64,000 bases of DNA from assembly GCF_022201045.2 (NCBI RefSeq), contig NC_068560.1:22771501-22835500 (forward strand). The letters are read 5' to 3'. Made by a program: the position numbers and the translations under genes. Origin of the DNA: Citrus sinensis. Lineage: Eukaryota > Streptophyta > Magnoliopsida > Sapindales > Rutaceae. Positions 33,328 through 45,879 of the stretch are shown one piece after another (position 1 is the stretch's first letter; each line of letters begins with the position of its first letter). Under the pieces are notes generated by a model. That model was not told where the DNA came from and did not search any database. It saw nothing but the letters and a program-made list of their open reading frames with translations.

Positions 33328-34290
33328 TATAGTTATGATGTTTATTGCATCAAGTTTAATACGAATGTAATACATACTACTTTTTTATTTTATCTGAGTT
33401 ATGTATTAGTATGAATTTTAATCATATTTTTTATATAACAAATTTATAGAGTTCTTTTTTCACTTTATGCAATTTTACTTGTTTTAAAAAGAAAAAGGCA
33501 TGTCTAAACATCATTAAATATACTCCAAAAAAAAGAAGATAATTTAAACTTATATCTATTTTCACAACAAGAAAACAGGTAATAAATGACGGGAAATAAC
33601 TATCGTAAAAGGGAGTGCATGATAGACAGTTCATCTGTTATCTATTTTACTGTCATTAATTTATGACAAAATATTTTCCATCATGAATTCATGATAGTAT
33701 TTTACAGTTATATATCCATCACACAATATTTTAATGTGAAAAAATAATTAAATTAAAATTTGAATTTATATAAATTTTTGTGCTATTTTTTAAAATTTTT
33801 GGTGGAAAATTAAATTATCATTTGTAAATTTATTATTGAATTTTGGCTCAAAATTTTTTATGACAAACATTATGATGATTATTTCCCATCATAAAGTCAA
33901 TTTTTTTTAAAAAAAAAAATTCTATGTGATTATAATTTATTTGTGAATTCCTGATTACAAATTTAATTAACTAATAAAAATGAATATCGTCAAAAAAACT
34001 AAAAGCAATTAATATTAATTAACCTCCATTCAATCCAACAAATTAATTTTAAAAAAATACATCTAGTATTCAATGTCGTCACCACCAATACATAATAAAA
34101 CATCTCAAATATAAAAAAATCTAAAATATAAAACAATAGTTAATTCCCAATTAAACTCCAAGAAAAACAATTCAAATTCTAGCCATCAAGCCAAGTTACC
34201 CAACAAAACTTTGAAAGATTAATGGAAATATTCTAACAGTAAGACTTCTAGTAGAGATACCCTCTTCCAGCGGCAATAGATAAGAAATTT
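32513..34290. other. Intergenic region where a dioxygenase gene would be expected
   Basis: No gene is seen. The duplicated flank that precedes the last exon elsewhere (27090-27200, 36530-36630) ends here at the hAT-type element, but no dioxygenase exon follows. At 33562 CACAACAAGAAAACAGG resembles a decayed CACTA end, with GTCATAAA/TGACGGGA-like motifs after it. I could not find the partner end. Confidence 0.5.
33289..33328. repeat. (TC)n(TA)n microsatellite
   Basis: About eight TC units are followed by about eleven TA units. Confidence 0.9.
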
Positions 34291-36674
34291 TACTACATAT
34301 TAAGTATTTAACATACATTCAATTTAAATTTTTTTAAAAAATATTTTATTAATAGATAACAACTTTTTTTATGTATAAATATTATGCTAAATTGTAAAAA
34401 TTAATGTTACCAAAATTATTTTTCATAAATTATATATCAATTATTTTTCTTGTAAATATTTATAACATATAAAAACTATTGTACTAGAAAACACTATGAA
34501 TACATATCTATTTAAGCTAGTCATAAGTGTAAAAATACAAACAACTTACCACTTACACTCAGATGCCAAAAAATAAAAACCAAACATATTATTCTAGCTT
34601 AAGCATTCAAAGCCATTCAAACTTCAGTAACATTCAAACCTATTTCAAATTTAAAATAAAAAGACAAACGATGACTTAATATGGGGCTATTTGAAATCTA
34701 GATTTTACAGTATCACTTTATTCTATACACTCGTTCTCTCATTTAATAAATTTTAAAAATTGATTTTATTGAGCACATTCTTTTAAATACCAAAATAGTC
34801 CTCCATTTATATCTTACGTCTCACCCAATTTAATTCTTTATTGACTAAAGAACTTTATTCTATGTAATTCTATTATTGTTAAAGATATTCAAATCTCTTG
34901 AAAAAAAAAAATGACTCTCATCTCTTTGAATGAAATAAACTTCCGTCAAAAGAGAAATGTCTCTTAATTTTACCAGAGAGTTATAGACTGGAGTCAAGTT
35001 TGTATTTCCAATTGATAATTTTGAAGCAGCAGCAATATGCAGCTGATCTCTTATTATTTTTCCTTTTTCTTTTTGGGGTTTTGAAACGTACAGTTTTATT
35101 TTTAATTTTTTAAATCAAAATAATGTTTCTCATTTTTTCCGCATAAACAAAAATTGTTTTTCAATTGCTGTTGTTGGTAGCTTGTTGGTTATTTATTAAA
35201 CCCTTAATATTTTCTTTTACGAATGATAAATTAGATTTATGGTTAAAGAAAGGTACAGGGTTTTGTAATTGGATTATTGAATTGAATGTGCGTTCAATGG
35301 TGTGAAGAGTAATCATATTCTATTAACTTAAATTGAATTGTCTTTATTAGTAAATGATATTAGAGGAGTTTTTGTAATAATATTTTTATTAAAAATTACA
35401 GTCTTTAAAATAAAATTTAGGGTACAAATAACATCACTCTATAATATTATTATTCAATAAATCATAATTTTGTGGCACACTAAACTGGTGCGGATCATTT
35501 ACGCAACCTACCATCACTTGTATTATATCCTAATGCCATTATAGTGTTCAAATATCATTTGTCTATCCCAAACGTTCGTTCAATTAAAGCTAAGGTAAGC
35601 TAAGATTTCACAGTAGAATAATATTCTTATCCATGTAGTGTCACATTGTGTGGTTTATCTTTAGATTGGTACTAATCCCACAAAACTGGCATTTTGAAAT
35701 ATAAAACCGGGCTGACCACACAAACTTGTGTACACGAATTTTTTGGTTTTTTTTTCCAAGTGTTACGTCGTAAAATCGTAAATTAAATATAGACAAATAT
35801 ACAACAATGACAATGCCTGTCAAGTTCGCGTGCCCAATCATAGAAGTTACGAAACTATTGGGATATTTCATAGTTGATCGGTCCGCATCGTTGGTAGAAA
35901 TCACGAAATTTAGAAGGGGACCGTGACTTTTTAAACTGCATTATAATTTAAGTCCTTTAAATTTAAATTCATTTTTGTTTGGGGTCGCTGCTGTCCAGGA
36001 ATTAGTTAGCAGAAATTGGCAAATATCCATCACCCATATTTATCGTGAAGTAAATTCGGTGGCGGATTTTATGGCGAATATGTCTCATTCACACTCCCAT
36101 GGGTTGTATTTATTTTCTAGCCCGCCTGTGGATATTTATTAAATTATTGTACAAGACTTGTTTGGGGTGTCTCACCCCCGTCTTATTCATGTTTAGCTCG
36201 CTTGTTTGAGCCCCATTTAATAAAAAAAAATTTCATTTTTGTTTTATCCAAGTAATTGAATAAGGGCTCATTTAAGATTACTATTTTACTCAAGTAATTT
36301 TAAAATATTAAAATTTAATTTTGTTTGGTAATTTTCTTAAAATTATTGATAACTGTAATTTTGAGAACAAATTTTATACTTAAATAATTTTAAATATATT
36401 ATTACATAAAACAAAAATTATCCTTTATTAATTAAGAAAAAACAAAAATTATCCTTTATTAATTAAGAAATAAAATAAAAAAATTCAAGACCACTATTAT
36501 TTTTATTAGTTTTTTTTTCTTTATGCACGATCTCTACCCCAATTCTTCTTCTTTTGTTTTTCTATTCCATCAATAATTCTCCAATACTACAAATATCATT
36601 GCTGCAAGATCAACACTTAGTATGTGTTTAACGACTTTATTTTTTAATTTATCAATATTCAATAAAATTTATTC
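34291..36674. other. Duplicated intergenic flank, copy 3
   Basis: It follows 25800-27240 through its length, including the CTTGTAAATATTTATAACATATAAAAACTATTGT-type segment (near 34450 and 25930), interrupted by a LINE tail at 35981-36230. A 40-bp stretch is repeated in tandem near 36400-36475. No gene is present. Confidence 0.7.
35981..36230 (+). mobile_element. 5'-truncated LINE tail with target duplication
   Basis: The direct repeat TTCATTTTTGTTT (35968-35980, 36232-36244) flanks about 250 bp ending in AATAAAAAAAAA. The frame reads ITHIYREVNSVADFMANMSH and ends SPPVDIY, like the end of the RNase H domain in plant L1-type LINEs. The same flank at 26835-26860 lacks the insert. Confidence 0.85.
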
Positions 36675-36857
36675 TCAGGTGCGGACGCCTATATTTTTAT
36701 TAATGCGGTCACAATTTTAAACTGTGTGGTTTAAATAAACTGTGTGATTTGAAAAAAATTAGTTTTTGAATGAACTATAAAACCGTGAGGTTTAAAAGAT
36801 TTAAAAACTAATTCTTTTAAATCCCGCGGTTTTAAAGTGTATCCGCTTGGAAATATC

Positions 36858-38409
36858 ATAAGACTTGGTGCTAGACCCAATTCTCCATCTAATTTTAGGT
36901 TGTAAAATGTAGTGAAAGATAACCTTTCCTTCATTAAGTTTACAGTCGCACGATGTTCAATATCACGATAAGTTCCATTGCTAAAAATCTACAGGATCAT
37001 AAATTGAACCTAAAAAAAAAAAGTTAGAGAGTATAATTAAGAGGAGGAAGAAATTAGATGAAACTAGTCATCAACTATATATCCTATGCTAACAGCTTAG
37101 TTTTTATTGCAAGCGACGTGTCACCAATTATTTCTTATTATAGATTTGCTGTTAGTAGACTTTATTTTCTATTATTAATACAAATTATACAATGATTCTA
37201 CTCTACTTACCAATAAAAGACACGTCAGATGTCACTTAACATTACTACAGATAGAACCTACGTAGAGACACAGCGTTACTTATAATAGGCTATAGAAAAT
37301 GACCAGTGTTACCTCTAAAACGTCACCAATGTTGAATATAAAGGCATCAGGAAGGGGTTTAACAGCAACCCATTTTCCATCTTTCTTAATTTGGAGACCA
37401 TCCATCTTATTGATTTGGAGGAGGATGGTGAGTACGGAGCCATCAGAATGAGGCTTAAAACTTGCTCTGGTTGCGGACAAGGAGGATAATAATTCATCCT
37501 TAATGATTGCATCCCGTTTTCAGACAACTCTATCATGTCATTGGGATCCATTCTTAGAGCTTTAGCCATTAGGTCAAGGATTTTCAAGGTAAGATTTTTA
37601 AGTTCCGTTAAGTAAACTTCCGAGTCATCTCTGCATGCAAATAACGATATATAGTCCAGTAATTATCATATGATAGAATATACTATGTAGCAAAACTCTA
37701 CGATTTAAATATAGAACCTGAATGGGAGAGGCAACTTGGGGAACAAGTGGGGTTTCCTCAGATGGGTTGGGAGAGTGAGCATAGTAAAGCCGTATCCCCA
37801 ATCAAGCTTCTGCTCTTCAGACGTAATAAAAAGCTGCCCAAATCCCTCAATATCCCCTGGCTGCTGCCAAAATTTCTTTTTCTCATCAATTGGAAGATTA
37901 AAGAAGTCTTGAATCTTGCTTTCACTTTCTCCACCAATGAACTGCTCACTCCATGATTCATCAACTGCATATATGCAGATTAAAACAAGATGTTCTTTCC
38001 ATACATGGTTCTTATAGGAAACTTAAAGCTCAGGAAATAAAATGATTTTTATGGAAAAAGTTAAAAACACCGAGAGCTGAAAGAACGCTAACAAAAGCAA
38101 TGATTTGCGATCAAGTAAGTATTTTTATTATCTGAATATCACTGCTCAATTATTATGTACCTGAAAGAAACCCCAGTCTTTACATGCATGGTCAAGCTTT
38201 TCAAGCTCTGAGTTATCCCCAGGGAGCAGCCTGTGCATGTCAATGACTGGAAGTTGTCGTGTTGAAGAATCGTCGTTGCGAATCAGGGGATGGTCTATCT
38301 CAGGGCAAACATAACGTGGAGGAACTGTGATCAGTGGCTGATTATTTGCCAGCTCCAGAATCGAAGGCTCCACCAGAGAACTCCCAATAACTGTTGCTTT
38401 GGTCTCCAT
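36858..38409 (-). pseudogene. SRG1-like 2-ODD pseudogene 3
   Basis: Exons 38409-38161, 37964-37718, 37630-37313 and 36988-about 36858 are recognisable. Exon 1 is intact (METKATVIGSS...). Exon 2 is 1 bp short near 37917, exon 3 is 7 bp short just before the HxD ligands, and exon 4 loses similarity after APSLM, replaced by unrelated sequence (36675-36857) that reads to a stop at 36731. About 35 normal C-terminal residues are gone. Splice sites are kept and nucleotide similarity to 27377-29453 is high, so it died recently. It sits in the third duplicated unit. Confidence 0.9.
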
Positions 38410-40576
38410 ATTATATAGATTTAGATTAACTGATTTCTAGCTATTACCTTTTTGTTTCTTTTCTCTGCTGTAGACTCAGCTGGTCTGTGTTTTAACGAGA
38501 AATTCATGTATAAATAGTCCTCAGGATGTACTGTACTGTAATTGTGTGCTTTAAAATATAAATTTTAATATGAAAATTCGAGAGAATTTTGACTTTTATA
38601 AGGACACTGAGTAGTGCAACATTAAGACGATAAAGATAATCTTAGAAAGAATTATTTGCACTCTACATTTAATTTTGAATATCATTTGATTTTTACACTC
38701 ATTTAATAAATTTTAAAATTAATTTTTATTCTATACTCTTTTATGTATCAAAACAGTCTTTTGTTTATATCTTATTATATCTCACCCAATTTAATTCTTT
38801 ATCAAAGAACTTCATTCTATATAATTCTATTTTTGTTAAAGTGATATTCAAGCCTCTCTTTAACAAAATATCACTATGATACCTTTAAATGAAATAGTAT
38901 TTTTTTTAAAAAGAGAATTTTCTCTTATCTTTACTAGAGAGTTATGTACTAGAATCCAATTCATGCTCTTAATTGATAATCTTCAAGCAATAGAATATGC
39001 AACTGATTTGTTTTTATTTTTCATTTTTTCAATTGGGAACTTAAAGTTTTATTTTTTATTTTCAAAACAAAACAATGTTACTCGTAAATTTTTTTTATCC
39101 AGTTTCTAGAGTTGGTAGCTTGTTGGGTATTTATGAAACCTTTAATATTTTATGAGGTGTAACAGTAATAGGATTAATATTTTCACTTCTTTTCTTCACC
39201 CTGCAAACAGCAAAGTATGCAATGAATGTTTAAAGTTAACAATCTGTAAAGTCTGGTCTAAACTTTGCTCTAATTAAATATCATAATAAATTATAAAGAG
39301 AGGTTAGATTAGAAGATCTCCAACAGCTAAATTCAAAGAGATTCTTCATTACATTATTTTATAATCATTTTTTCAAAAATGTCATTCCTGTTATAACAGA
39401 GGTAGAGAAACAAATTGAGAGGGCCTTTCAATTCCATTTTCAAGGCGAAAAATGCAATGTTATGTTTCGTTTCTTTTGTTAATCCAATCCACTTTCTATC
39501 AAGCATTTATTATTATTATTATTTTTTTTTTTGGCTTTTGTTGAGTGTTTTTGTTCTACGATGGCAATTTGGGAGATGAGAATTGAGAAACATTTTTAAT
39601 ATTTGAAAGAAACCCGCGGCTGCACTGATAATAAACCCACAGAGATTATCAAAGAGTTCCTTTTCGTTTTTAAAGCAGATTTTTAAAGTTTTATACGGTG
39701 GATTGTATGAGAAGAGGATAAAAATTGTAATAAGAGTAAAGTGAGGATTAGACGGGATAAATTGAGTGATAAAAAAATTATTTTAAAATTTTTAGTGGGG
39801 TGGATTGAGAAGTGGAGGATGATGTGGAGAAATGAGAGTGAAATATCCACTATAACTATGCTTCATGAGTAACGAAATGTTATATTCATTTAGTTAGGAT
39901 ACTTAATTGGTGTACTAATTAATGTGTCATCAATATAAATTTATCATTTAGATATGAAATGATAAGACTGAGTAGTTAAGTTCACTTAAACCAATCAAAT
40001 AATACAACATGATCACTTACACATCTGTTGGTATACATATTAAATATCTCAACGAAGTAAAATTATTATTATAGCAAATAGATCTTAAATATTAGAAGAA
40101 GCTTATAATGAAACTAACTCTGAGTCCACTGTCACCTAACCCGTGCATCCCAGCTACTCTTACGCCTGTCCTGTAAATATTACAATACTTGGGTTGGGCT
40201 GTGCAATAATGAAATTGATTTTGATCAATCACCATAAATAGCTGATTGTAAATATTGTGTAATTAGTTTGAAGTCTGTCACAACAGAATTAATGTAGGTT
40301 GATCTCAATAAAAATTTAATTGTAAATATATGAGTGGTGCTCTAATTATGATGTATATATCAAATGATATAAGTAGAGGTCTGATTGTAATACTTTCGAT
40401 GTGATATTTAATTTGACTTGGTTCAACTATAGCCTTTTCGCTTTCAATCGAAAACAAAATATAATAAACCCTAAAAACCGTTGTCGATTACAATTACAAA
40501 TTTACCCCCATAACTGACAGTCATTGATTGCTTCTTTCCCAAGAAACCTTTGGATATATATTTTATAAGGCAAATG
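38410..40576. other. Intergenic region between pseudogene 3 and the PPR pseudogene
   Basis: 38413-39170 duplicates 29457-30240 (promoter side of the dioxygenases). From about 39180 onward the sequence is unlike the other flanks and marks the edge of the duplicated block. No gene is seen. Confidence 0.55.
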
Positions 40577-40688
40577 CTATGTTACAATTAATGTAACATA
40601 CACACTCAACAACAACCACACAAATTGTGTGGACCCATTATTTGTGTGGTTGTTGTTGCGTGTGTATGTTACATTAATTGTAACATAG
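40577..40688. mobile_element. 112-bp foldback MITE with 49-bp arms
   Basis: Arms 40577-40625 and 40640-40688 are complementary at 48 of 49 positions, separated by a 14-nt loop. Each arm also contains its own palindrome (TGTTACAATTAATGTAACA). It lies about 70 bp upstream of the PPR pseudogene start. No clear target duplication is seen. Confidence 0.85.
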
Positions 40689-40758
40689 GGACTCCCATTT
40701 TATAACAATCGGCTATCACTTTCTTCTTCCATGTACAATATCTCAGTAGGCTGCACTG

Positions 40759-42844
40759 ATGTTACGGTTGGGTGCTATTTTGCACAGGATTAAGAAAACC
40801 CAATTTAGTCATGCAAACTTATTGGGAGCTTCCCGGCCGTCAACAACAACAACACGAAACCAAACAACAAGTGCTTTTTGGGGTTCAACGGAAAAGATCT
40901 CCCCAGTCTGCTGTCGGAAGCCCGGCAGTCTGGGTGTTTGGGGAGCTCGATGAAATGGCTAAAATGGGAGAAGACGTAGGCAAAGATGGCATTGAGTTCA
41001 ATATGGATCTGTTGCTAAACAAAGCATGTTACTTGGATGCTCTCGAGGTATTTATTAAATCATCAGATTTCATTTATTTATTTTTTTCCATTTGGGTTAT
41101 CAATTGCATCAGTCTTTACTTCTCTGTGTTTTATTGATTTTGCATTATGGAATTGGAATCAAATGTTATTTTATATATTTTCACCTTTTATAAACATAAC
41201 CGAAATCAGCTGATATTAAATTGGGTGCTTGGTTTCCTACATCATTAGTGTATTTTTCAAAGGATCCTTCAAACACGACATCATTTCTCAGCACGCACAG
41301 ATGTGTGATTTTAGTTGTAATATTTTATTGCTTTTGTTTTCTAAGACTTGCTCGTTATCTTGGGTACCTATATTAATCAAGAAAATTGACTGGCTGGTAA
41401 AATAGTTTTGATGTTCTGCCAAATTTAGCTTTCTTGGAAGCACAAGAAATTTGAGCTATTATTGATAATTGTTTTTTTTTTTTTAATTATCTTGTTGCAA
41501 AACTTGTTTGGTATTGTTTGTCAGTTTAGCATGCTTTTGTCGTCTCATTTTATTTTTTGCAATCCTTTTATTATAATCTCTCTTTTCTCCAGATACCTAT
41601 GTGGAACAAAAGATACTTTGAACTTACAACTGGTGATATTGCTGTTCGACTGGTTTTGATTTTCCATTATAAGGGAATAGAAGAAGCAGAAATTTTTTTC
41701 AGTAACATTCCAGAAAACTTAAGGGCTCTCGAGGTTTATATTGCTTTGCTTTATTGCTATGCCAAACTAGATTCTGTGTACAAATCAGAGTCTGTGAAGA
41801 AAGCGGAAGCCATCATGCAGACATTAAGGGATTTGGGGTTAGACAGGGAAACAATGGCTTACAATTGTATGCTTAATCTTTACTATCAGACTGGAAAACT
41901 TGAGAAAATTGAAAGTATGGTGCTGGAAATCGAAGAAAAGGGTATTGGTTACAACGATTATACATTCTACATCCGTCTGAGTGCATATGCAGCTGTTTCT
42001 GATTGCAAGGGAATTAAGAAGATGGTGACAATGATGGAATCGCATCCCAATTTTGTTGTAGACTTGTCAGTTTATGCTATTGCAGCAAGTAGGTATGCAA
42101 GAGATGGGCTTCTGGACAAGACTTATGCAATGCTAAAGAAATGTGAGGGACTGGCAACGGGTGGACAAGACAGATACCCACCGTATGATTTTCTTATCTC
42201 AAAGTATGTGGAATTTGGGAATTAATAAAGACGATGTTTTAAGAGTTTGGGAATTCTGCAAAAAGAACTCGAGCGGTTGGAAGGTGGCAGGCTCCGTCAT
42301 TCCTTCTGTGCTGAAATTTGACGACCTGGAAATTGCTGAGAAGATTTTGGAGGAAGTGAATTGGCCCAAGGGGAATCCACATTATTGTATCCATGTTATA
42401 AATCCCTTGATTGCTGCATATTGCAGAAAAGGTCTTTTAGGGAAGGCTGAAGTTATTATCAATGCACAATCAAGGGGGCTGAACCCTGATGTGAGGACGT
42501 GGTATCTTATGGCAACGGGGTATCTTCAGAATGATCAAACAGAAAAGGCAATGTAAGCGATGAAGAAATCAATTTGTGAAACTGGAATCAGGTGGATTCC
42601 ATCTAAGGAATGTTTGGCCGTGTTTCTGAAATGGTTTGAAGCTGGAAAAGATACTGAGGAGGCCGAGCATTTGGCAAACTTAGAAGGGGACTTTTTTGTT
42701 AGTTCAGATCTTTTATACGATTTGTTGAATTATTTGCAACACGGCTACGTGGAAAAATACCCCTGGAGTTCCTGGTTTCGTCTTAGTAGATACTCCAATC
42801 TTTTAAATAGAATTTGGAATTGGGAATCTTCCCCACAAGTGTGA
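40759..42844 (+). pseudogene. P-class PPR protein (mitochondrial type) pseudogene
   Basis: Exon 1 (40759-41047) starts MLRLGAILHRIKKTQF, an Arg/Lys-rich presequence suggesting mitochondrial import. The PPR part of exon 1 (LDEMAKMG.DVGKDGIEFNMDLLL) lies in a different frame, so a frameshift is present. Exon 2 begins at 41593 after a GT-AG intron with IPMWNKRYFELTTGDIAVRL and runs through several 35-residue helical repeats (RETMAYNCMLNLYYQTG, PDVRTWYLMATGYLQN). Four extra bases (TAAT) near 42222 shift the frame, and codon GAA or similar is TAA at 42554-42556. The C-terminus SSPQV ends at 42844. Such proteins bind organellar RNA. At least three lesions make this copy non-functional. Confidence 0.85.
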
Positions 42845-43696
42845 TTGATTTTGTTGCCTCTACATACATTTAAAAAACCTTAAATATTGTGGTTTTACGC
42901 TTCCTATAAGAGTATAAGAGGCAGAACTTAATAACAGTAATGATTTGGCCAGTTCTATTAACTCCTAATTGTAAACACATACATTTATAATTCTTTCTAG
43001 AAGCAAAATTCTATCGCGATTAATGTAGTATTTAATTTGACCTTTGTCTTTTAATCTGGAGTTAATCAACGAACCTCATCGTATACATTTTGCATTGTGA
43101 TTGAAGACTTTTCAAAAAATAATATAAAGAAGATAAACTTACTCTTAAAATTCATCAGCAAATTGGTTCAGTTTATATAAGTATTTGAAAATTAAAAAAA
43201 GAAATGATACAATTCACATAATTTGTGAAAAATAATTGATTAACAAAACATTGAGTTAATCAATCTTTATGTTGATCAACAATCAACCTTTCAAAATCAG
43301 TAATTGAGATGGAGACAATCATTTGATTGATTGAGTTATTTCCATCAATATCATTTGATTCTTATCATTCTTGCCCCTTGAATTCAAGTCATCTAATTTC
43401 TATTTAAAGTGGGAGTAGTTTTCCCTCTAAAATAAAAAATCATAAAAATTTATTTTTGACATCTATTTTTATCTTTTTTAAGTGAAATTAGATGTCATCA
43501 TATGTAAAATTTCACTTAACATTATGTTTATTTTAGTCACTTGTATTATGATAGTAATTTAATAATAAGATTTATTAGATACTTATAATTGATTTTAATA
43601 CTCCCAGCAATCTTAAAAATAAAATTTAACAAACATTTAACTAATTTCATTCACAATTGATTTTTTGCTCTACAAATCTAATAGCAATTATTTTCC
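42845..43696. other. Intergenic, nothing recognised
   Basis: AT-rich sequence follows the PPR pseudogene, with no frame, repeat or RNA gene I can support. Confidence 0.5.
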
Positions 43697-44790
43697 TCAC
43701 AACTCGATTGAAAAGAGTTCTTTTAAGTGATCTACCACATTTATTCTCTTAAACAATGACGGAGACTCTGGAGTTATAAGGTTTGGTGTTGGACCAAATT
43801 CTCCATCTAATTTTGGGTTGCAAAATGTTGCAAAAGACAATCTTTCCTTCATCGAGTTTATTGTTGCACAATGTTCGATATTACAATATATTCCATTGGT
43901 TAAAATCTGTGAGACCACAAAGAAAAGAAAAATGTTAAACAAACTGAAGGTTGATAGAAAGATCACAGATATAATTAACAAAGTATCTCACATGGTTTTA
44001 TAGTTAATTATGTCATCGTTAAATATCAGTTCTCTAAAGGAAATTAAGAAAACACTAAGCTAAAGTAGAAAATAATACCAGTTCTCTAAAGGAAATTAAG
44101 AAAACACTAAGATAAAGTAGAAAATAAAGGCAATAGAAAGTGATGAGTGCTACCTCCAAGACGTCACTAGGGTTTAACGAGAACCCACTTTCCATCTTTC
44201 TTTGTTTGGATGCCATTCATCTCATTGATTTGGAGGCGGATGGTGAGTGCTGAGGCATCAGAATGAGAATTCAAGCTAATAACTTGATTTGGCTGCAGAC
44301 AAGGAGGGTAATAATTCATCCTTTTGATTGCACCACTTCTTCAAACAACTCTTTCATTTCATTTGGATCCATTCTTAGAGCTTTTGCCATTTGGTCAAGC
44401 ATTTTCAAGGAAAGACATTCCACTTCTGTTAAGAAAATTTCCAAGGTGCCTCTAGCAGTTAATGCAGTACTATTGTTAGATGGATGAAACATTGCACCAA
44501 TAATTGTTGTGTTGTTTGACTAAAAATGAAAACGATAAAGTAATTGAGAGAGCATGGAGAAGCTGAATGGGAGAGGCAATTCGGGGAATAGGCAGGGTTT
44601 CTTCAAATGAACTAGGAGAGTAAATATTGTAAAGCCCTATCCCCAATAGTGTTTCTGCTCCCCAGAAGCAATGAAGAGCTACCCAAATCCCTCAATATCA
44701 CCAGGTCGTTGCCAGTACTTGTTCTTTTTCTCAATTGGAAGATTAAAGAAGTCTTGAGTCTCAGCTTTCATTTTCTCCACCAGTGAACTG

Positions 44791-45463
44791 TGTTGTACTC
44801 TAAAACCACTACTTGTGCTGTGCAAGCATCATTTGTTGTAGTGTGACACCACTCCTGCCATTGTGTGCAAATGGGAATTAATATACACCAAATATTCAAA
44901 ACAAAATAAAAGAAACGAGATTTAATGTAGTTCGATAATAAAGCATGCGTCCATTGAGGTAAGAGATAATAATTGTTCCAGTAACAAATAATAGAGTACA
45001 AATTTGAATATGAAACCTCACTTCTCAAATACTTAGATACATCTAATACTCTCACACACTCTTGAAGGAAACAATTTCCCCAAAACACACATTCTCTCAC
45101 ATCTCTACAAATAGTGCAGAACCCAGCAGAGCATCCAAGGAAATGCTCTCCCAAACTTTCTAAGAGCTCACTTGTAGATACTCCATTTTTCTAGACTTTT
45201 TCACATGGAACTCTCTCTGGATTTTTTCAGAGATCTCTTTAATTTCTACATTTTTGGGATGCTTTAATTCTTTGAAATGAAACTTTATTTATAATTGAGC
45301 TTCACCATTTAGTGCATTTAAAAGTCTAAAAAAAGGGTAGTAAAAGTCTTGTAATTCAGCACCGAATTGAAAAACAATTCATACATGTAACTCTACCTCC
45401 AATTTGTCTATTTTATATGGCTACCAGATTGAAAAGAAATCTGCCAAATTTGACTTTTCAATA
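44791..45463 (-). repeat. 3' LTR of the copia element, 673 bp
   Basis: On the minus strand it starts TATTGAAAAGTCAAAT at 45463 and ends at 44791. It holds TATAAATAAAG near 45282, a likely TATA box. Its first 180 bp align with 50775-50965. Confidence 0.75.
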
Positions 45464-45879
45464 ATTTCCACATTGGTGAAGATTTGTGTAAATCTGAGCC
45501 GACTATCAACGAACCATTATCTTTAAAGTGATCCTCCATTAAAGATCCAAAAATGGCTATGTCACTTGAACTGCCTATACACTTAGCCACTAGGATCAAA
45601 CATACTATGTTCATTGATTCCTAAAGGAAATACTTTCGCAGATTCTCTTGTACTCATATTAGAGAATCCACCTCATTGCAAGCTAGTGAATTTTACTTGG
45701 ATCTACTAATTACGCTCACCGCTTCAGATATATCAAGTCTTTTACACATCATAACATCCATAAGACTACATATAGCATAAGCTTAAGAAACATAAGCCAC
45801 ATACCCATGCTTCACTTGAGGAGAATGACATGAAGAAGAGCTTAGGAGCTAAAGGAGTATAGACTAGTTTAGTCTTTGT

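Noticed and set aside
33562-34100. CACTA element starting CACAACAAGAAAACAGG
   Set aside because: The motif is suggestive but I could not find a matching inverted end or a 3-bp duplication, so it is only mentioned in the region entry.
44768-45154. 128-residue Cys-rich minus-strand frame
   Set aside because: It overlaps dioxygenase exon 2 remains and a copia LTR boundary, so it is a chance frame.
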